Source of the DNA: Methylacidimicrobium sp. AP8
GTDB lineage: Bacteria > Verrucomicrobiota > Verrucomicrobiia > Methylacidiphilales > Methylacidiphilaceae
Reading direction: 5' to 3'
Assembly: GCF_903064525.1 (NCBI RefSeq)
Contig: NZ_LR797830.1
Span: 124,001-188,000, forward strand
Length of the DNA: 64,000 nt
Below are positions 26,333-41,905 of this stretch, one piece after another; position 1 is the stretch's first letter, and each line of letters opens with the position of its first letter. A model generated the notes under the pieces. The model saw only the letters and a program-made list of their open reading frames with translations. It was not told where the DNA came from and did not search any database. The translations under genes were made by a program, and so were the position numbers.

Positions 26333-27660
26333 GAGGCAAAAGTCTCGATCGCCCGGCGAAGACGTTGCAGGACCCGATCTTTGCCCAGAATCGCCAGTGA
26401 GGGATAGAGGCTGGGGCCGACTTCTCGCCCGGTCGTGGCCACGCGTGCCGGATGGACGTAGGTGCGGACGGGGGTTCCGCGCTCCTGCGCGAGCCGCCGA
26501 AAACGCGCTTCCAGCGAGGAAGCAGAGAAGTCAGGAGCGACGGAGAGATCCGACAGAAGCTCGCGCAGGGCTTGGACACCGGCAGGATTCAGGAACCGCT
26601 TGACCGCTTCCGGATCGAAACGGACCTCTTCCTCCAGGAACGGACGAGCCCATTCGACGAACTCCCTTCCCGTTTTTACCTTCTCTTTGATCAAGAGGGT
26701 GACCTCCCGGAGGTAGGCCGGCTCCCATTTCCCGGTCGGATATCCCGCTCTTTCGAGCCACTCCCGCGCCTGGGGGAGGATAACCTCGGCGCTCAGGGCG
26801 CGCAAGTAGCTCCCGTTCATCCAGAGCAGCTTATCGGCATCGAAGCGGGCATTGCTCCGATGGATCTGACCGAGCTCGAATCTCTCCACCGCCTCCTCGA
26901 TCGGAAAGATCTCCCGGTTCTCCCGGAGCGACCATCCGAGTAGGCAGAGGTAGTTGCGGACCGCCTGCGGAAGGTAGCCGCCATTGCGATACTCCATGAG
27001 GGAAGCCCCGACATCCCGCTTGCTCATCTTCGAGCCGGTCCGATTCAAGATGAGCGGAATATGGGCGTAGCGGGGAGAGTCCCCGCCTAAGGCGGCGGCG
27101 ATCGCCAAATGCTTGGGCGTGTTCGAGAGATGATCTTCGCCCCGAATAACATGGGTGATTCCCATTTCCAGATCGTCCACGACGTTCACAAGATGGAACA
27201 CGGGGGATCCGTCCTTGCGTCGGATCACGAAATCCTGCTCGAGCGTGCAGTCGAAGCCGACCTCGCCGCAGATCAGATCATCGACGACGATCTTCTTCCG
27301 CGGCATCCGGAAATAAATCGCCCCGTCCTTTTCGTAAGCCTGGTCGCGATCGAGAAGGAACCGAATCGCCCGATCGTAGACCGCACCTCGCTCGCTCTGA
27401 AAGTAAGGGCCGCGGTCGCCGCGCACGCTTCCATCGGGCATAGGTCCTTCGTCCCAGTCGAGCCCGAGCCACCGGAGGCCGTCGAAGATGACGCGCACCG
27501 CCTCCGCAGTGTTGCGCGCCGAGTCGGTATCTTCGATGCGCAGGATGAACGTTCCTTTCGTATGGCGGGCATAGAGCCAGTTGAACAGCGCCGTGCGGGC
27601 TCCGCCGATGTGCAGGTAGCCGGTAGGGGAAGGGGCGAAACGGACCCGTACTCTACTCAT
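26329..27660 (-). CDS. gltX: Glutamate-tRNA ligase
   Basis: 443 residues, a class I aminoacyl-tRNA synthetase that charges tRNA-Glu. The HIGH-type signature HIGGARTALFNWLYAR begins near residue 17, and the KMSKRDVGASLMEYR loop is near residue 230. The opening VRFAPSPTGYLHIGG is canonical. The C-terminal anticodon-binding helices are present and shorter than in E. coli, as in several phyla. It overlaps memo-like (4 bases) upstream and pgsA downstream, so it is the middle of an operon. Confidence 0.96.
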   Translation of the reverse strand: MSRVRVRFAPSPTGYLHIGGARTALFNWLYARHTKGTFILRIEDTDSARNTAEAVRVIFDGLRWLGLDWDEGPMPDGSVRGDRGPYFQSERGAVYDRAIRFLLDRDQAYEKDGAIYFRMPRKKIVVDDLICGEVGFDCTLEQDFVIRRKDGSPVFHLVNVVDDLEMGITHVIRGEDHLSNTPKHLAIAAALGGDSPRYAHIPLILNRTGSKMSKRDVGASLMEYRNGGYLPQAVRNYLCLLGWSLRENREIFPIEEAVERFELGQIHRSNARFDADKLLWMNGSYLRALSAEVILPQAREWLERAGYPTGKWEPAYLREVTLLIKEKVKTGREFVEWARPFLEEEVRFDPEAVKRFLNPAGVQALRELLSDLSVAPDFSASSLEARFRRLAQERGTPVRTYVHPARVATTGREVGPSLYPSLAILGKDRVLQRLRRAIETFAS

Positions 27661-28649
27661 GCCGTTGCTTCGTCTTCCGGTTGTGCTCGCTTCTCCCGTA
27701 GCACGCCGCTCGTGAAGGTAACCACCGACCGGTCCGACTCCTCAAACCATTGTTCATAATATGTGCGTTCCAGCCGCGCTTGTCCTTCAGTGATCCGAAG
27801 GAGCAGCGCGAGGGCGCCCACTCCGTCGAAATACCGTATATTCCGCTCGCGACCGAGATGGACAAAAAAAGCGGAGAGGTCCTGCCTTTCCACCGTCCGC
27901 CAAAGCTCTTCTTCCCAACGGCGGGTCTGTCCCAAGAGAAACGGGGTGATCGCAAACGGATGGCCGAACCGCGGGCCCATGTGGCATCCATCGATGCTGA
28001 CGATGATCTGCATCCGCTCCCCGTAGGCCTGCCGCAGGGAGCGGAGGGCTCCGGCAAGCCGACCGAACGCCGAGTCCGCTGATGGGGCTCTCGCCTGCTC
28101 CACAGACTTGTGGAGGCCGCCGCAAAGAACGGGAAGGAAACGCACGGGACGGCCGCTTCCCCGGAAGGCGCGCAGCGCTTGCAGAAGCACGATCGGAAAC
28201 TCGATGGAATGTTCGCCGTCGTGCGCCTCCGCATCTCTGAGCGGAAACTCGACCTGATGCCGAAGCCAATCGATCGACTCGACATCGGCCAGGGCGCGCC
28301 CGAGGGGGGTGAGCAGATCGCGATCATCGACGCTCCATTCGACTCTCGAGCGGTGGCCGACGCCGAGGATCAGGTAGACCTCGGCCTCCGGAGCGCCCGC
28401 GAGCGGCGCGAACGCGTGGGTGTACGCTTTCGCGCTGACCCGGAAGTCGATGTGAGGAGAGAGGACGCCGAGCAGGTCGTTCCGGCCTTGGGCGGGAGCC
28501 GACGGTAGAGGAGCCGCGCCCGGCTCGGAAAAGAACGAGCGGAAGTACGCGAGCGCCCGATCGCCGTCGATCGGATAGCAGGTGCCCGCGCAGCGGCATC
28601 GGATCGCCGGCCGGCGGCGGCTGCGGACGGAAGCGGTCATACCCATCAT
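27657..28649 (-). CDS. Memo-like protein (AmmeMemoRadiSam system protein B family)
   Basis: 330 residues from ATG 28649, one of three close candidate starts (28649, 28646, 28640). The family is related to class II non-haem iron dioxygenase-like folds. Metal-ligand-like residues occur in SPHIDFRVSA, GVGHRSRVEWS, GEHSIEFPIV and DGCHMGPRFG. The usual opening AGxFYP is here CAGTCYP, with CRC just ahead, giving three Cys in a short stretch. It precedes gltX with a 4-base overlap. The partner AMMECR1 and radical SAM genes of the full system are not in the window. Function unknown. Confidence 0.8.
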   Translation of the reverse strand: MMGMTASVRSRRRPAIRCRCAGTCYPIDGDRALAYFRSFFSEPGAAPLPSAPAQGRNDLLGVLSPHIDFRVSAKAYTHAFAPLAGAPEAEVYLILGVGHRSRVEWSVDDRDLLTPLGRALADVESIDWLRHQVEFPLRDAEAHDGEHSIEFPIVLLQALRAFRGSGRPVRFLPVLCGGLHKSVEQARAPSADSAFGRLAGALRSLRQAYGERMQIIVSIDGCHMGPRFGHPFAITPFLLGQTRRWEEELWRTVERQDLSAFFVHLGRERNIRYFDGVGALALLLRITEGQARLERTYYEQWFEESDRSVVTFTSGVLREKRAQPEDEATA

Positions 28650-28753
28650 TTTTCGGGAAAAAAGGCTCAGGCAAAGCAAAAGTTTGTATCTACCCCGAAT
28701 CGCGCAGTCCGGGAACCGGACCGCCCGAACGGGCGAAAAAACGCATGGTCGTC

Positions 28754-30061
28754 CTAGATGACCGTGCCATGGGGCACGATGCCTCCGCGCGGGATGATCA
28801 CCAATCCGTCGCGGATGTAGAAGCAATCCCCGTCCATGTTCGCTGGCTTCCCCTTGGGAGAAATTCGTACGTTGTCGCCGATGCGTGTGTTCTTGTCGAC
28901 GATGGTTCCCTCAATGAAGCTGTTCCGTCCGATCCCGATCCGAGGCAGTCCGCGACCTTCGGCCGCCAGCGCTTCCGAATCGGTCTCGTAGACGTCGTTT
29001 CCCAAGAGCAGGGAATCCTTGATCGTCGCGCCCGGAAGCACGATGCTGCGAATGCCGATGAGGGAATGCTCGATTTTGGCATCCGAGATGACGCTGCCTT
29101 CGGCGATGAGCGCGCCGGAAATCTCCGCCCGGGAGATTTTCGAGCTCGGGAGGTAGCGCGCCCGCGTATAGATCGGGAAGCGGCTATCGTAGAAATCGAA
29201 CTTCGGATGTGGTTCGCACAGATCGAGGTTGGCTTCGTAAAAGGCGCGAATCGTGCCGATGTCTTCCCAATACCCCGAGTGGATGTAGGCGAAAACCCGA
29301 TGGCTCGGGATGAGCCGCGGGATCACGTCCCTGCCGAAATCCGGCTCTCCGCCCGTCAAAGCGTTGGCCAGCACCTTCCGGTTGAATAGATAGATTCCGG
29401 TGGAGGCCCAGTATTGCGGCTCTTCGGGAGGAAGCCGAAGCAGCGAAACGAACGGATCCCCGATCGCCAATTTCGAGAGAAGCGAGGGGTCTTTCGGCTT
29501 CTCGACGAAAGAATCGATCCGCCGCTCCTCGGTGACGTGAACGATCCCGAAGCCGCTGACCCGATCTTGATTGACCGGAGTCACGGCGACCGTCAGGTCC
29601 GCGTAGCTGGTCACGTGCTGCTCGATCAATGCCCGGAAATCCATCCGATAGAGCTGATCGCCCGCCAGAATCAGCACCAGCTCATGCGGATGGCTCGAGA
29701 AGTGGCTCAGGTTCTGTCTTACCGCGTCTGCGGTTCCCTGGTACCAGTAGGCGCCCTTCATCGTCTGCTGCGCGGCCAGAAGTTCGATAAAACCTTGGGA
29801 GTAGTCATCGAACCGGTAGCTCTGCTGGATATGTCGATGCAGAGAAGAACTCTGGAATTGGGTGAGAATGAAGATCCGCTTGAGGTCCGAGTGAATGGCG
29901 AGGCTGATAGGGATGTCCACGAGCCGGTATTTGCCGGCCAACGGGACCGCCGGCTTCGCTCTTTCCTTGGTAAGGGGGAAGAGGCGCGTTCCCGCCCCTC
30001 CGCCCAAGATCACGGTGATGACATCGAGAGGAGAATAGTTAGCGCCGTTCCATCGAGTCAT
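28754..30061 (-). CDS. glgC: Glucose-1-phosphate adenylyltransferase
   Basis: 435 residues. It makes ADP-glucose for glycogen and is normally allosteric. The nucleotide-binding motif GGGAGTRLFPLTKERAKPAVP is near the N-terminus, and YQGTADAVRQN and the DHLYR-like QLYRMDFR follow. A left-handed beta-helix of hexapeptide repeats fills the C-terminal quarter. ATG 30061 is chosen because it begins close to the motif; the 17 extra upstream residues are not family-like. It diverges from glmS with only 52 bases between, so the pair shares a regulatory region. Confidence 0.93.
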   Translation of the reverse strand: MTRWNGANYSPLDVITVILGGGAGTRLFPLTKERAKPAVPLAGKYRLVDIPISLAIHSDLKRIFILTQFQSSSLHRHIQQSYRFDDYSQGFIELLAAQQTMKGAYWYQGTADAVRQNLSHFSSHPHELVLILAGDQLYRMDFRALIEQHVTSYADLTVAVTPVNQDRVSGFGIVHVTEERRIDSFVEKPKDPSLLSKLAIGDPFVSLLRLPPEEPQYWASTGIYLFNRKVLANALTGGEPDFGRDVIPRLIPSHRVFAYIHSGYWEDIGTIRAFYEANLDLCEPHPKFDFYDSRFPIYTRARYLPSSKISRAEISGALIAEGSVISDAKIEHSLIGIRSIVLPGATIKDSLLLGNDVYETDSEALAAEGRGLPRIGIGRNSFIEGTIVDKNTRIGDNVRISPKGKPANMDGDCFYIRDGLVIIPRGGIVPHGTVI

Positions 30062-30066
30062 GGGAA

Positions 30067-30097
30067 TTGACGGGGGTCGTCCGCGACGAATAATGAT
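30067..30097 (+). promoter_or_regulatory. Possible glmS promoter in the glgC/glmS gap
   Basis: TTGACG (30067-30072) and TAATGAT (30091-30097) are 18 bases apart, leaving a leader of about 10 bases before the glmS ATG. The -35 is a 5 of 6 match. It overlaps the glgC start, so initiation on the two strands may interfere. Confidence 0.35.
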
Positions 30098-30113
30098 CGG
30101 GGCCAGAGCCAAT

Positions 30114-31961
30114 ATGTGCGGAATTGTCGGTTATCTCGGGCAAAGGGAAGCGCAGCCGCTGCTGCTCAACGGGCTGCATCGGCTCGAATACAGAGGATAC
30201 GACTCGAGCGGCATCGCCATTCTCGACGGCGGCCGGCTTGGTTGGGTCAAGCGCAAGGGCAGGATCTCCGAACTGGAGCTCGCCCTGCAGAAACGGAACC
30301 TTCCGGGCACAATTGGAGTGAGCCATACCCGATGGGCCACTCATGGAGTCCCGAGCGATGCGAATGCGCATCCCCATTTTGACCAATCGCATCGCCTTGC
30401 CATCGTCCATAACGGGGTGATCGAAAATTACCAGCTTTTGAAGCAAAGGCTATCCGATTGTGGCCATCGTTTCGAATCGGACACCGACACCGAGGTGCTT
30501 GCCCATCTCATCGGCGAAGCCTACGACCGCCTCCCTCCTGAGGATCCGAAGAGGCTCGAGAATGCGGTCCGATCCGCCCTGGCAGAGGTTATCGGAACCT
30601 ACGGCCTCGCCGTGATCCATGCGGATTGTCCCAACCTGCTGGTGGGCGCGCGACGGGGTAGTCCGCTGATTTTGGGAATCGGCAACAAGGAGTTCTTCTT
30701 GAGCAGCGATGTCACGGCCATCTCCGCGCAGGCGCAACGGGTTGTTTACCTGAGTGATGGAGACATCGTTGCCATCCGGCCGGAAGGGTTCGATATCTCC
30801 TCCCTCACCCGGCTTCGAGCCGGATTCGAGATTAGCGAGGTCGAGAAATCGGAAGCGGAGACGGAGCTGGGCAGCTATCCGCACTACATGCTTAAGGAGA
30901 TATTCGAACAGCCCGAGGCGATCCGGAATGCGATGCGGGGACGCCTCGATTTCGAGGAGGCGACCGCCAAGCTGGGCGGCCTCAACATGAATCCTCATGA
31001 GCTCCTGCGGATCCAGCGGATTCTGATCGTCGGCTGCGGAACGGCCCGCCATGCGGGGATCGTGGGGGAGTATCTGATCGAATCGCTGGCTCATCTTCCG
31101 GTGGAGGTCGATTACGCCAGCGAATTCCGCTACCGGAACGCGCCTCTGGACCGGGAGACCGTGGTTTTTGCCGTCAGCCAGTCGGGAGAGACAGCGGATA
31201 CGCTGGCGGCCGTGCGGGAATCTAAGCGGAAGGGGATGCGCGTGCTGGGGATCTGCAATCAGGTCGGGAGCACGATCGCCCGCGAAACGGAGGGAGGGGT
31301 CTACATGCACGCTGGCCCGGAGATCGGGGTTGCGGCAACCAAGTCTTTCACCTCCCAGGTGCTGATCTTCCTTCTCCTGGCGGTGCTCCTCGGGCGGCTC
31401 CGCTACCTTTCCGCGCGCCAGGGAAAAGAGCTGATCGAGGAGATCGAACGGCTACCCGATCAGGTGGCCGGCATCCTGGCGCGGCACGAGGAGATCCGCG
31501 CGATCGCCGAAAAGTATGCGCAGGCCGAGGCGATGCTCTTCCTGGGGCGGCAGTTTCAATACGGCATCGCGCTCGAGGGCGCTCTCAAGATGAAGGAGAT
31601 CACCTATATCCGGGCCGAGGGCCATCCGGCCGCCGAGCTCAAGCATGGGGTGATCGCGCTGATCGATGAGCGGATGCCGAGCATATTCCTCTGCCCCCAG
31701 GACGGCGTCTACGACAAGAACATAAGCAACATCGCGGAGGTCAAGGCACGCCGTGGACCGGTCATCGCCATTGCCAGCGAGGGGGACGATCGGATCCGGG
31801 AGCTGGCCGACGATGTCTTCGCCGTGCCTCGGTGCTCGGAACTTCTTGCGCCCATCCTTACGGTCGTTCCTCTCCAGCTTCTGGCCTACTACACGGCAGT
31901 TTGCCTCGGCAGGGACGTGGACAAGCCGAGGAACTTGGCCAAGAGCGTCACCGTGGAGTAA
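30114..31961 (+). CDS. glmS: Glutamine-fructose-6-phosphate aminotransferase (isomerising)
   Basis: 615 residues. GlmS makes glucosamine-6-phosphate, the first step to UDP-GlcNAc. Cys2 of MCGIVGYLGQ is the nucleophile of the glutaminase domain. THGVPSDANAHPH and the later GCGTARHAGIV block mark the two domains; the two SIS sugar-isomerase units follow (SQSGETADTLAAV and LGRQFQYGIALEGALKMKEI). ATG 30114 is set by the conserved second-position Cys. No glmS ribozyme-like leader is visible because the leader is only about 10 bases. Confidence 0.97.
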   Translation: MCGIVGYLGQREAQPLLLNGLHRLEYRGYDSSGIAILDGGRLGWVKRKGRISELELALQKRNLPGTIGVSHTRWATHGVPSDANAHPHFDQSHRLAIVHNGVIENYQLLKQRLSDCGHRFESDTDTEVLAHLIGEAYDRLPPEDPKRLENAVRSALAEVIGTYGLAVIHADCPNLLVGARRGSPLILGIGNKEFFLSSDVTAISAQAQRVVYLSDGDIVAIRPEGFDISSLTRLRAGFEISEVEKSEAETELGSYPHYMLKEIFEQPEAIRNAMRGRLDFEEATAKLGGLNMNPHELLRIQRILIVGCGTARHAGIVGEYLIESLAHLPVEVDYASEFRYRNAPLDRETVVFAVSQSGETADTLAAVRESKRKGMRVLGICNQVGSTIARETEGGVYMHAGPEIGVAATKSFTSQVLIFLLLAVLLGRLRYLSARQGKELIEEIERLPDQVAGILARHEEIRAIAEKYAQAEAMLFLGRQFQYGIALEGALKMKEITYIRAEGHPAAELKHGVIALIDERMPSIFLCPQDGVYDKNISNIAEVKARRGPVIAIASEGDDRIRELADDVFAVPRCSELLAPILTVVPLQLLAYYTAVCLGRDVDKPRNLAKSVTVE

Positions 31962-31975
31962 GCGCCGGTTTCCCG

Positions 31976-33369
31976 TCAGGCGGCACGGGGGAGATGCCGA
32001 TCCGCGGGCGGAGGTGTCGGCGCTTGGGGCGTGTCTTCATCCTGCGCGGCCCGATCGGTTCCGGCGGCGGAGGAGGATCGCTCCCGAGGAGCGGCCTGCC
32101 AGGCAGGAAGCGTTACCGTCACCGTCGTGCCGCGGCCGGGCTCGCTCTGTAGCTCTACGCGTCCTTGGTGGAGATCGACGATCCGCTTCACGATGGAGAG
32201 GCCGAGTCCGGTTCCGCCCGCTTCCCGGCTACGGGTCTTGTCGACTCGGTAGAACCGGTCGAAGACATAGGGAAGGTCGGCCGCGGGAATGCCCACTCCC
32301 TGGTCGACAACCCGAATCGAGACCATCTCCTTTTCCGCATCGGCTCGGATGCGAATGGGGGAGCCGGGCGCCGAATATTGGATCGCGTTTTCGACAAGGT
32401 TGTAAAGGACCTGCTCGAGGCGAAAGGGATCGGCGTCAATCTTCGGAAGGTTCGCTGGAAGTTCGACGAGAAGGTCGAGCGGCTTTTCCGGGAAAGCTTG
32501 GCGGAGGTCCGCTTCGATCCTGCGGAGGAAATGGGGCAGCGAGACCGGGGCGCGTTCCAGATGCATGCGGTCCGGCTCTAGGGCGGAAAGGGTGAGGAGA
32601 TCGTTGACCAGCTTGCTTAAGCGAAGAGAGTGGCGCTGGAGGATTTTCAGGATGCGGTTGACCTCTTCCGGGGCGAGCGTGCGCGAGGCGTGCAAGAGGG
32701 TTTCGACATAACCGCGAAAGATGGAAAGGGGGGTGCGGAGCTCGTGCGAGACGCTCGCAAGAAATTCCTTCTGCCGTTCTTCGTTGCGCTTGTGCTCGGT
32801 GATGTCGTGAAGCACGAGAAGGACCTGGGACGGGGCTCCCGATTCCCCGCGCATGGGCACCGCATTGACGATGAGAAAGAGATCGGCTTCCGAGCGGGGC
32901 AGGCTGCGAAGCGTGATCTCCGCCGAAAGGGTTTCTTGACGCGTGAAGGCTTCGCCGATCAACCGGTCGATTTCGGCGTTCCGGAGAGACTCGAGGACGG
33001 TGCGGCCGGACGGCTCTCCGCCGAGTCCGAATTGCCGGACCAGGGCTTCGTTGGCCAGCGCGACCCGGTGATCCCGGTCGATGATCGCCACCCCCTCCAT
33101 CATGTTCCGGAGCACCCCGTGGAAATTTCCGCTCTGCTGCTCGACCTGTTCGGCAAGCTTCTCGCGCGAGGCGAGAAGCTCTTCAAGACGGCTGGCCACG
33201 CGAAAAAGGCTTCGGGGACCGAAGATGACGAACGAACGCGGGTGTCGTCCCCGGGCGACGTCTTCGGCGATCCGCTCCAGCTTGGCCGCCGAACGGGCCC
33301 AGTTCCAGAGTTGAAGCAGGGCCGCCGTCAGGGCGGAACCTAAGAGGACGATCAAGAAGGAGGCAACCG

Positions 33370-33373
<4 letters not shown>
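31976..33373 (-). CDS. phoR: Sensor histidine kinase, PhoR-type
   Basis: 465 residues. One N-terminal membrane helix (about 4-24), a linker, a PAS domain near 85-200 (MEGVAIIDRDHRVALANEALV), then HisKA with the phospho-acceptor in SHELRTPLSIFRGYVE, and the ATPase blocks NAIQYSAPG, DQGVGIP and GTGLGLSIVKR. The layout is that of PhoR, but ligand sensing cannot be read. Its start overlaps the response-regulator stop by 4 bases. It faces glmS tail to tail with 14 bases between. Confidence 0.9.
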
Positions 33374-36849
<3,476 letters not shown>

Positions 36850-36900
36850 GGCGCCCTGTTCGCAAGCAGGCGAAGTATAAACAAGGGAGGGAAGAGTCGT

Positions 36901-39501
<2,601 letters not shown>

Positions 39502-40574
39502 TCGCCCGCGCCGAGGCCTGCGGTGGCGGAAGCTTCGGCCGCCTTCCGCAGCCGCTCGTTGACCGCGCATCCGAGCCCGCGCTCCGGCAGGAGCATGGCG
39601 TAGATCCGCCGCAGGCCGCATTCGTCGAGCTCTCGGAGGTATCCAAAGAGGTTGGCCGCTGCTTCCTCCAGCCGGAAGAGGGCGGAAAGGCTGCGGCAGA
39701 TCGCGAACCCCTCCGGGCAGGGCCCCCAAGCAAGCAGCCCTGCGTCCTTCCGTGCCGAGGCAGGGATCTCTTCCGGCGTCCGGATGAGCGAAAACGGGGT
39801 GCGCAGGACGTAGTGCCGGCCAAGCCGGCGGGTGTCGGATCGGAAATCCGTTTCGCGATCGATGGGGCCGACCACTTCCTCCAGGAGATCCAAAGGAGTT
39901 CCTCCCGAGCGGATCAGGACCGGACGCGGATCCGCCAGAAAGAGCACCGTAGATTCTACGCCGACGCAGCAACGGCCGCCATCGAGCACAAGAGGGACCT
40001 CGTCCCTAAATTCGGCTTCGACGGCTTCCGCCGTGGTGGCGCTCAGGTGCCCCGAGCGGTTGGCGCTCGTGACGGCCAGCGGGCGGCCGAACCGTTCCAA
40101 AAGGGCGAGCGCAAGCGGATGGTCGGGCACCCGCACTCCCACAAACGGGAGACCCGCCGTCAGAAGATCGGGCACCGCCTCCGGTCGCTTCCGAAGGATC
40201 AGGGTGAGGGGTCCCGGCCAAAACCGCTGCGCGACCCGCGCCGCGCTTTCCGGCACCTCCGCCACCAGATGAAAGGCGGTTTTGGCGGAGTCGCAAAGGA
40301 GGCTGATCGGATGGAACCAGGCGCGCCGCTTGCATTCGAAAAGCCGTGCCACGGCTCCGGGGTTGCTTGCGTCGGCGGCGAGCCCATAGACGGTCTCCGT
40401 GGGGATTCCGACGAGTTCTCCCGCATGGAGGAGGGCTACGGCCCGATCGAGCACCGGCGTCGAACGCAGATTCTCCATCCTACCCATTCTTTCCGGCTCG
40501 GCGAGGCTCGATGCCGCGCTTGGCACCGCAGGCCCCGGCCGGTGCCTAACCGCGACGCGGTCCCGAGTCCGTCG

Positions 40575-40600
40575 GACCACCAATTGCCTTGCGGGTGGTC
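40575..40600 (+). other. Hairpins in the 137-base gap upstream of the zinc-ribbon gene
   Basis: GACCACC (40575-40581) and GGTGGTC (40594-40600) form a perfect 7-bp stem, and a second stem GGCACC/GGTGCC lies about 45 bases upstream. Together with a short repeat of CCTTAACC-like bases the gap looks structured. No promoter or T-run could be assigned; the gap otherwise holds nothing I recognise. Confidence 0.35.
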
Positions 40601-40624
40601 TTAAGCCATGAGTAACCTTAACCT

Positions 40625-40873
40625 ATGAGCGGGTCCTTCGAAAGCTTCTCGGCTTCCGCCCTGTACTGTTCTTCCTGCCGGAAGCCGATGGCCGTCCAGG
40701 AACGGCTTCTGCTCGTCCTGCCGGGAAAGGAGATCTATGATTATCTGTGTACGGGTTGCGGCTCCTCCCTCGGGCAGCGGGAGGTTCCCGCCCTGCCCGG
40801 CGATGTCCCTCCTTTCGGGACGGCTTTGCCCCATTCCCGTCGGCATGGATATCGGGGCCGGCGGGGGCCGTAG
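40625..40873 (+). CDS. Small zinc-ribbon protein
   Basis: 82 residues. Two Cys pairs, CSSC near residue 15 and CTGC near 43, with a basic RKPMAVQERLLL bridge, form a likely zinc ribbon. It has no membrane segment. The C-terminal 25 residues are rich in Pro, Arg and Gly, perhaps disordered. It is 36 bases upstream of fmt and probably in its operon. No specific family was recognised; a zinc-binding nucleic acid or protein adaptor is the natural reading. Confidence 0.6.
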   Translation: MSGSFESFSASALYCSSCRKPMAVQERLLLVLPGKEIYDYLCTGCGSSLGQREVPALPGDVPPFGTALPHSRRHGYRGRRGP

Positions 40874-40909
40874 AACGGACGGTCCGGTGCGACGCATTCC
40901 CTTGGGAAC

Positions 40910-41905
40910 ATGAGAGTCGTCTTTATCGGATCGGGCGAGTTCGGAATCCCCACGCTTCGGGCGCTGGCCGCCCATCGGGATTATCGGCTCCAGGGGGTCG
41001 TCACACAGATCGACCGGCCGTCCGGAAGGCATCGTCTCCCGACCCCTTGCCCGATCAAAGCCGCCGCCCTCGATTTGCGGCTCCCCATCTTTCAGCCGGA
41101 AAGAATCAATTCCCCGGCCGCCGTCGAGCAGATCCGCTTCTTGCAACCGGACGTCCTGATCGTCGTCGCCTACGGGCAGATTCTTTCGCGGGAGGTGCTC
41201 GAGCTCCCGAGCCGAGCGGCCCTCAACCTGCATGCCTCGCTTCTTCCGCGCCATCGGGGCGCAGCGCCGATCCAGGCGGCGATCCGCAGCCGAGACCGGG
41301 AATCCGGCGTTACCGTGATCTGGATGGATGAGGGATTGGACACCGGGGACATCCTGCTGGCGAAGAAGCTTTTGATTCGCTCCACCGACACCACGGCGAC
41401 TCTCCAGGCGCGGTTAGCGAAATTGGGCTCGCGGGCCGTCATCGAAGCGCTCGATTGCCTCGCGTCGGGGCGCGCGCAGCGGCAGCCGCAAGATCCGGCC
41501 CAAGCCACCTATGCGAGAAAATTGCGCAAGGAGGACGGGGAGATCGACTGGACGCGCGACAAGTGGGATATCCATGCTCACATCCGCGCGATGAACCCCT
41601 GGCCGGTCGCTTACACATGGCTGCGCGACGGCGGAGAGCTGCGAATGCTCAAGGTATTCAGCGGCATCGTATCGATTCGCGCTTCGGGGAGACCGGGTGA
41701 AATCGTGCGCATCGATTCGCACGGGATTCTCGTGGCGGCGGGGGGAAGTGGAGGCCTACTCCTGCGTGAAGTGCAGCTCGAAGGCAAGCGCCGGATGCCC
41801 GCAGCCGAGTTTGCTCGCGGAATGCGGCTGTCCGTGGGATCGGCATTCGGAGGAGAGGGTCTTTCCGTCGGCTATGATCGTGCTGCTGGCGGAACTCTTT
41901 CTTGA
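40910..41905 (+). CDS. fmt: Methionyl-tRNA formyltransferase
   Basis: 331 residues. Fmt formylates initiator Met-tRNA using 10-formyl-THF. N-terminus MRVVFIGSGEFGIPTLRAL is canonical; the formyl-transfer site is LHASLLPRHRGAAPIQAAI (near residue 105) followed by VIWMDEGLDTGDIL. The C-terminal barrel begins around 205 (LRKEDGEIDWTRD) and carries MNPWPVAYT. It overlaps the next gene by 32 bases. No def gene is adjacent. Confidence 0.95.
   Translation: MRVVFIGSGEFGIPTLRALAAHRDYRLQGVVTQIDRPSGRHRLPTPCPIKAAALDLRLPIFQPERINSPAAVEQIRFLQPDVLIVVAYGQILSREVLELPSRAALNLHASLLPRHRGAAPIQAAIRSRDRESGVTVIWMDEGLDTGDILLAKKLLIRSTDTTATLQARLAKLGSRAVIEALDCLASGRAQRQPQDPAQATYARKLRKEDGEIDWTRDKWDIHAHIRAMNPWPVAYTWLRDGGELRMLKVFSGIVSIRASGRPGEIVRIDSHGILVAAGGSGGLLLREVQLEGKRRMPAAEFARGMRLSVGSAFGGEGLSVGYDRAAGGTLS

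Noticed and set aside
28707-28740. Hairpins GTCCGG/CCGGAC and CGCCC/GGGCG between glgC and memo-like, with A6 next to them
   Set aside because: On the minus strand the T-run precedes the stem instead of following it, so neither gene gets a terminator from this. No other role could be assigned.
30062-30113. glmS ribozyme in the glmS leader
   Set aside because: The gap is only 52 bases and the inferred leader about 10 bases, far too short for the ribozyme.
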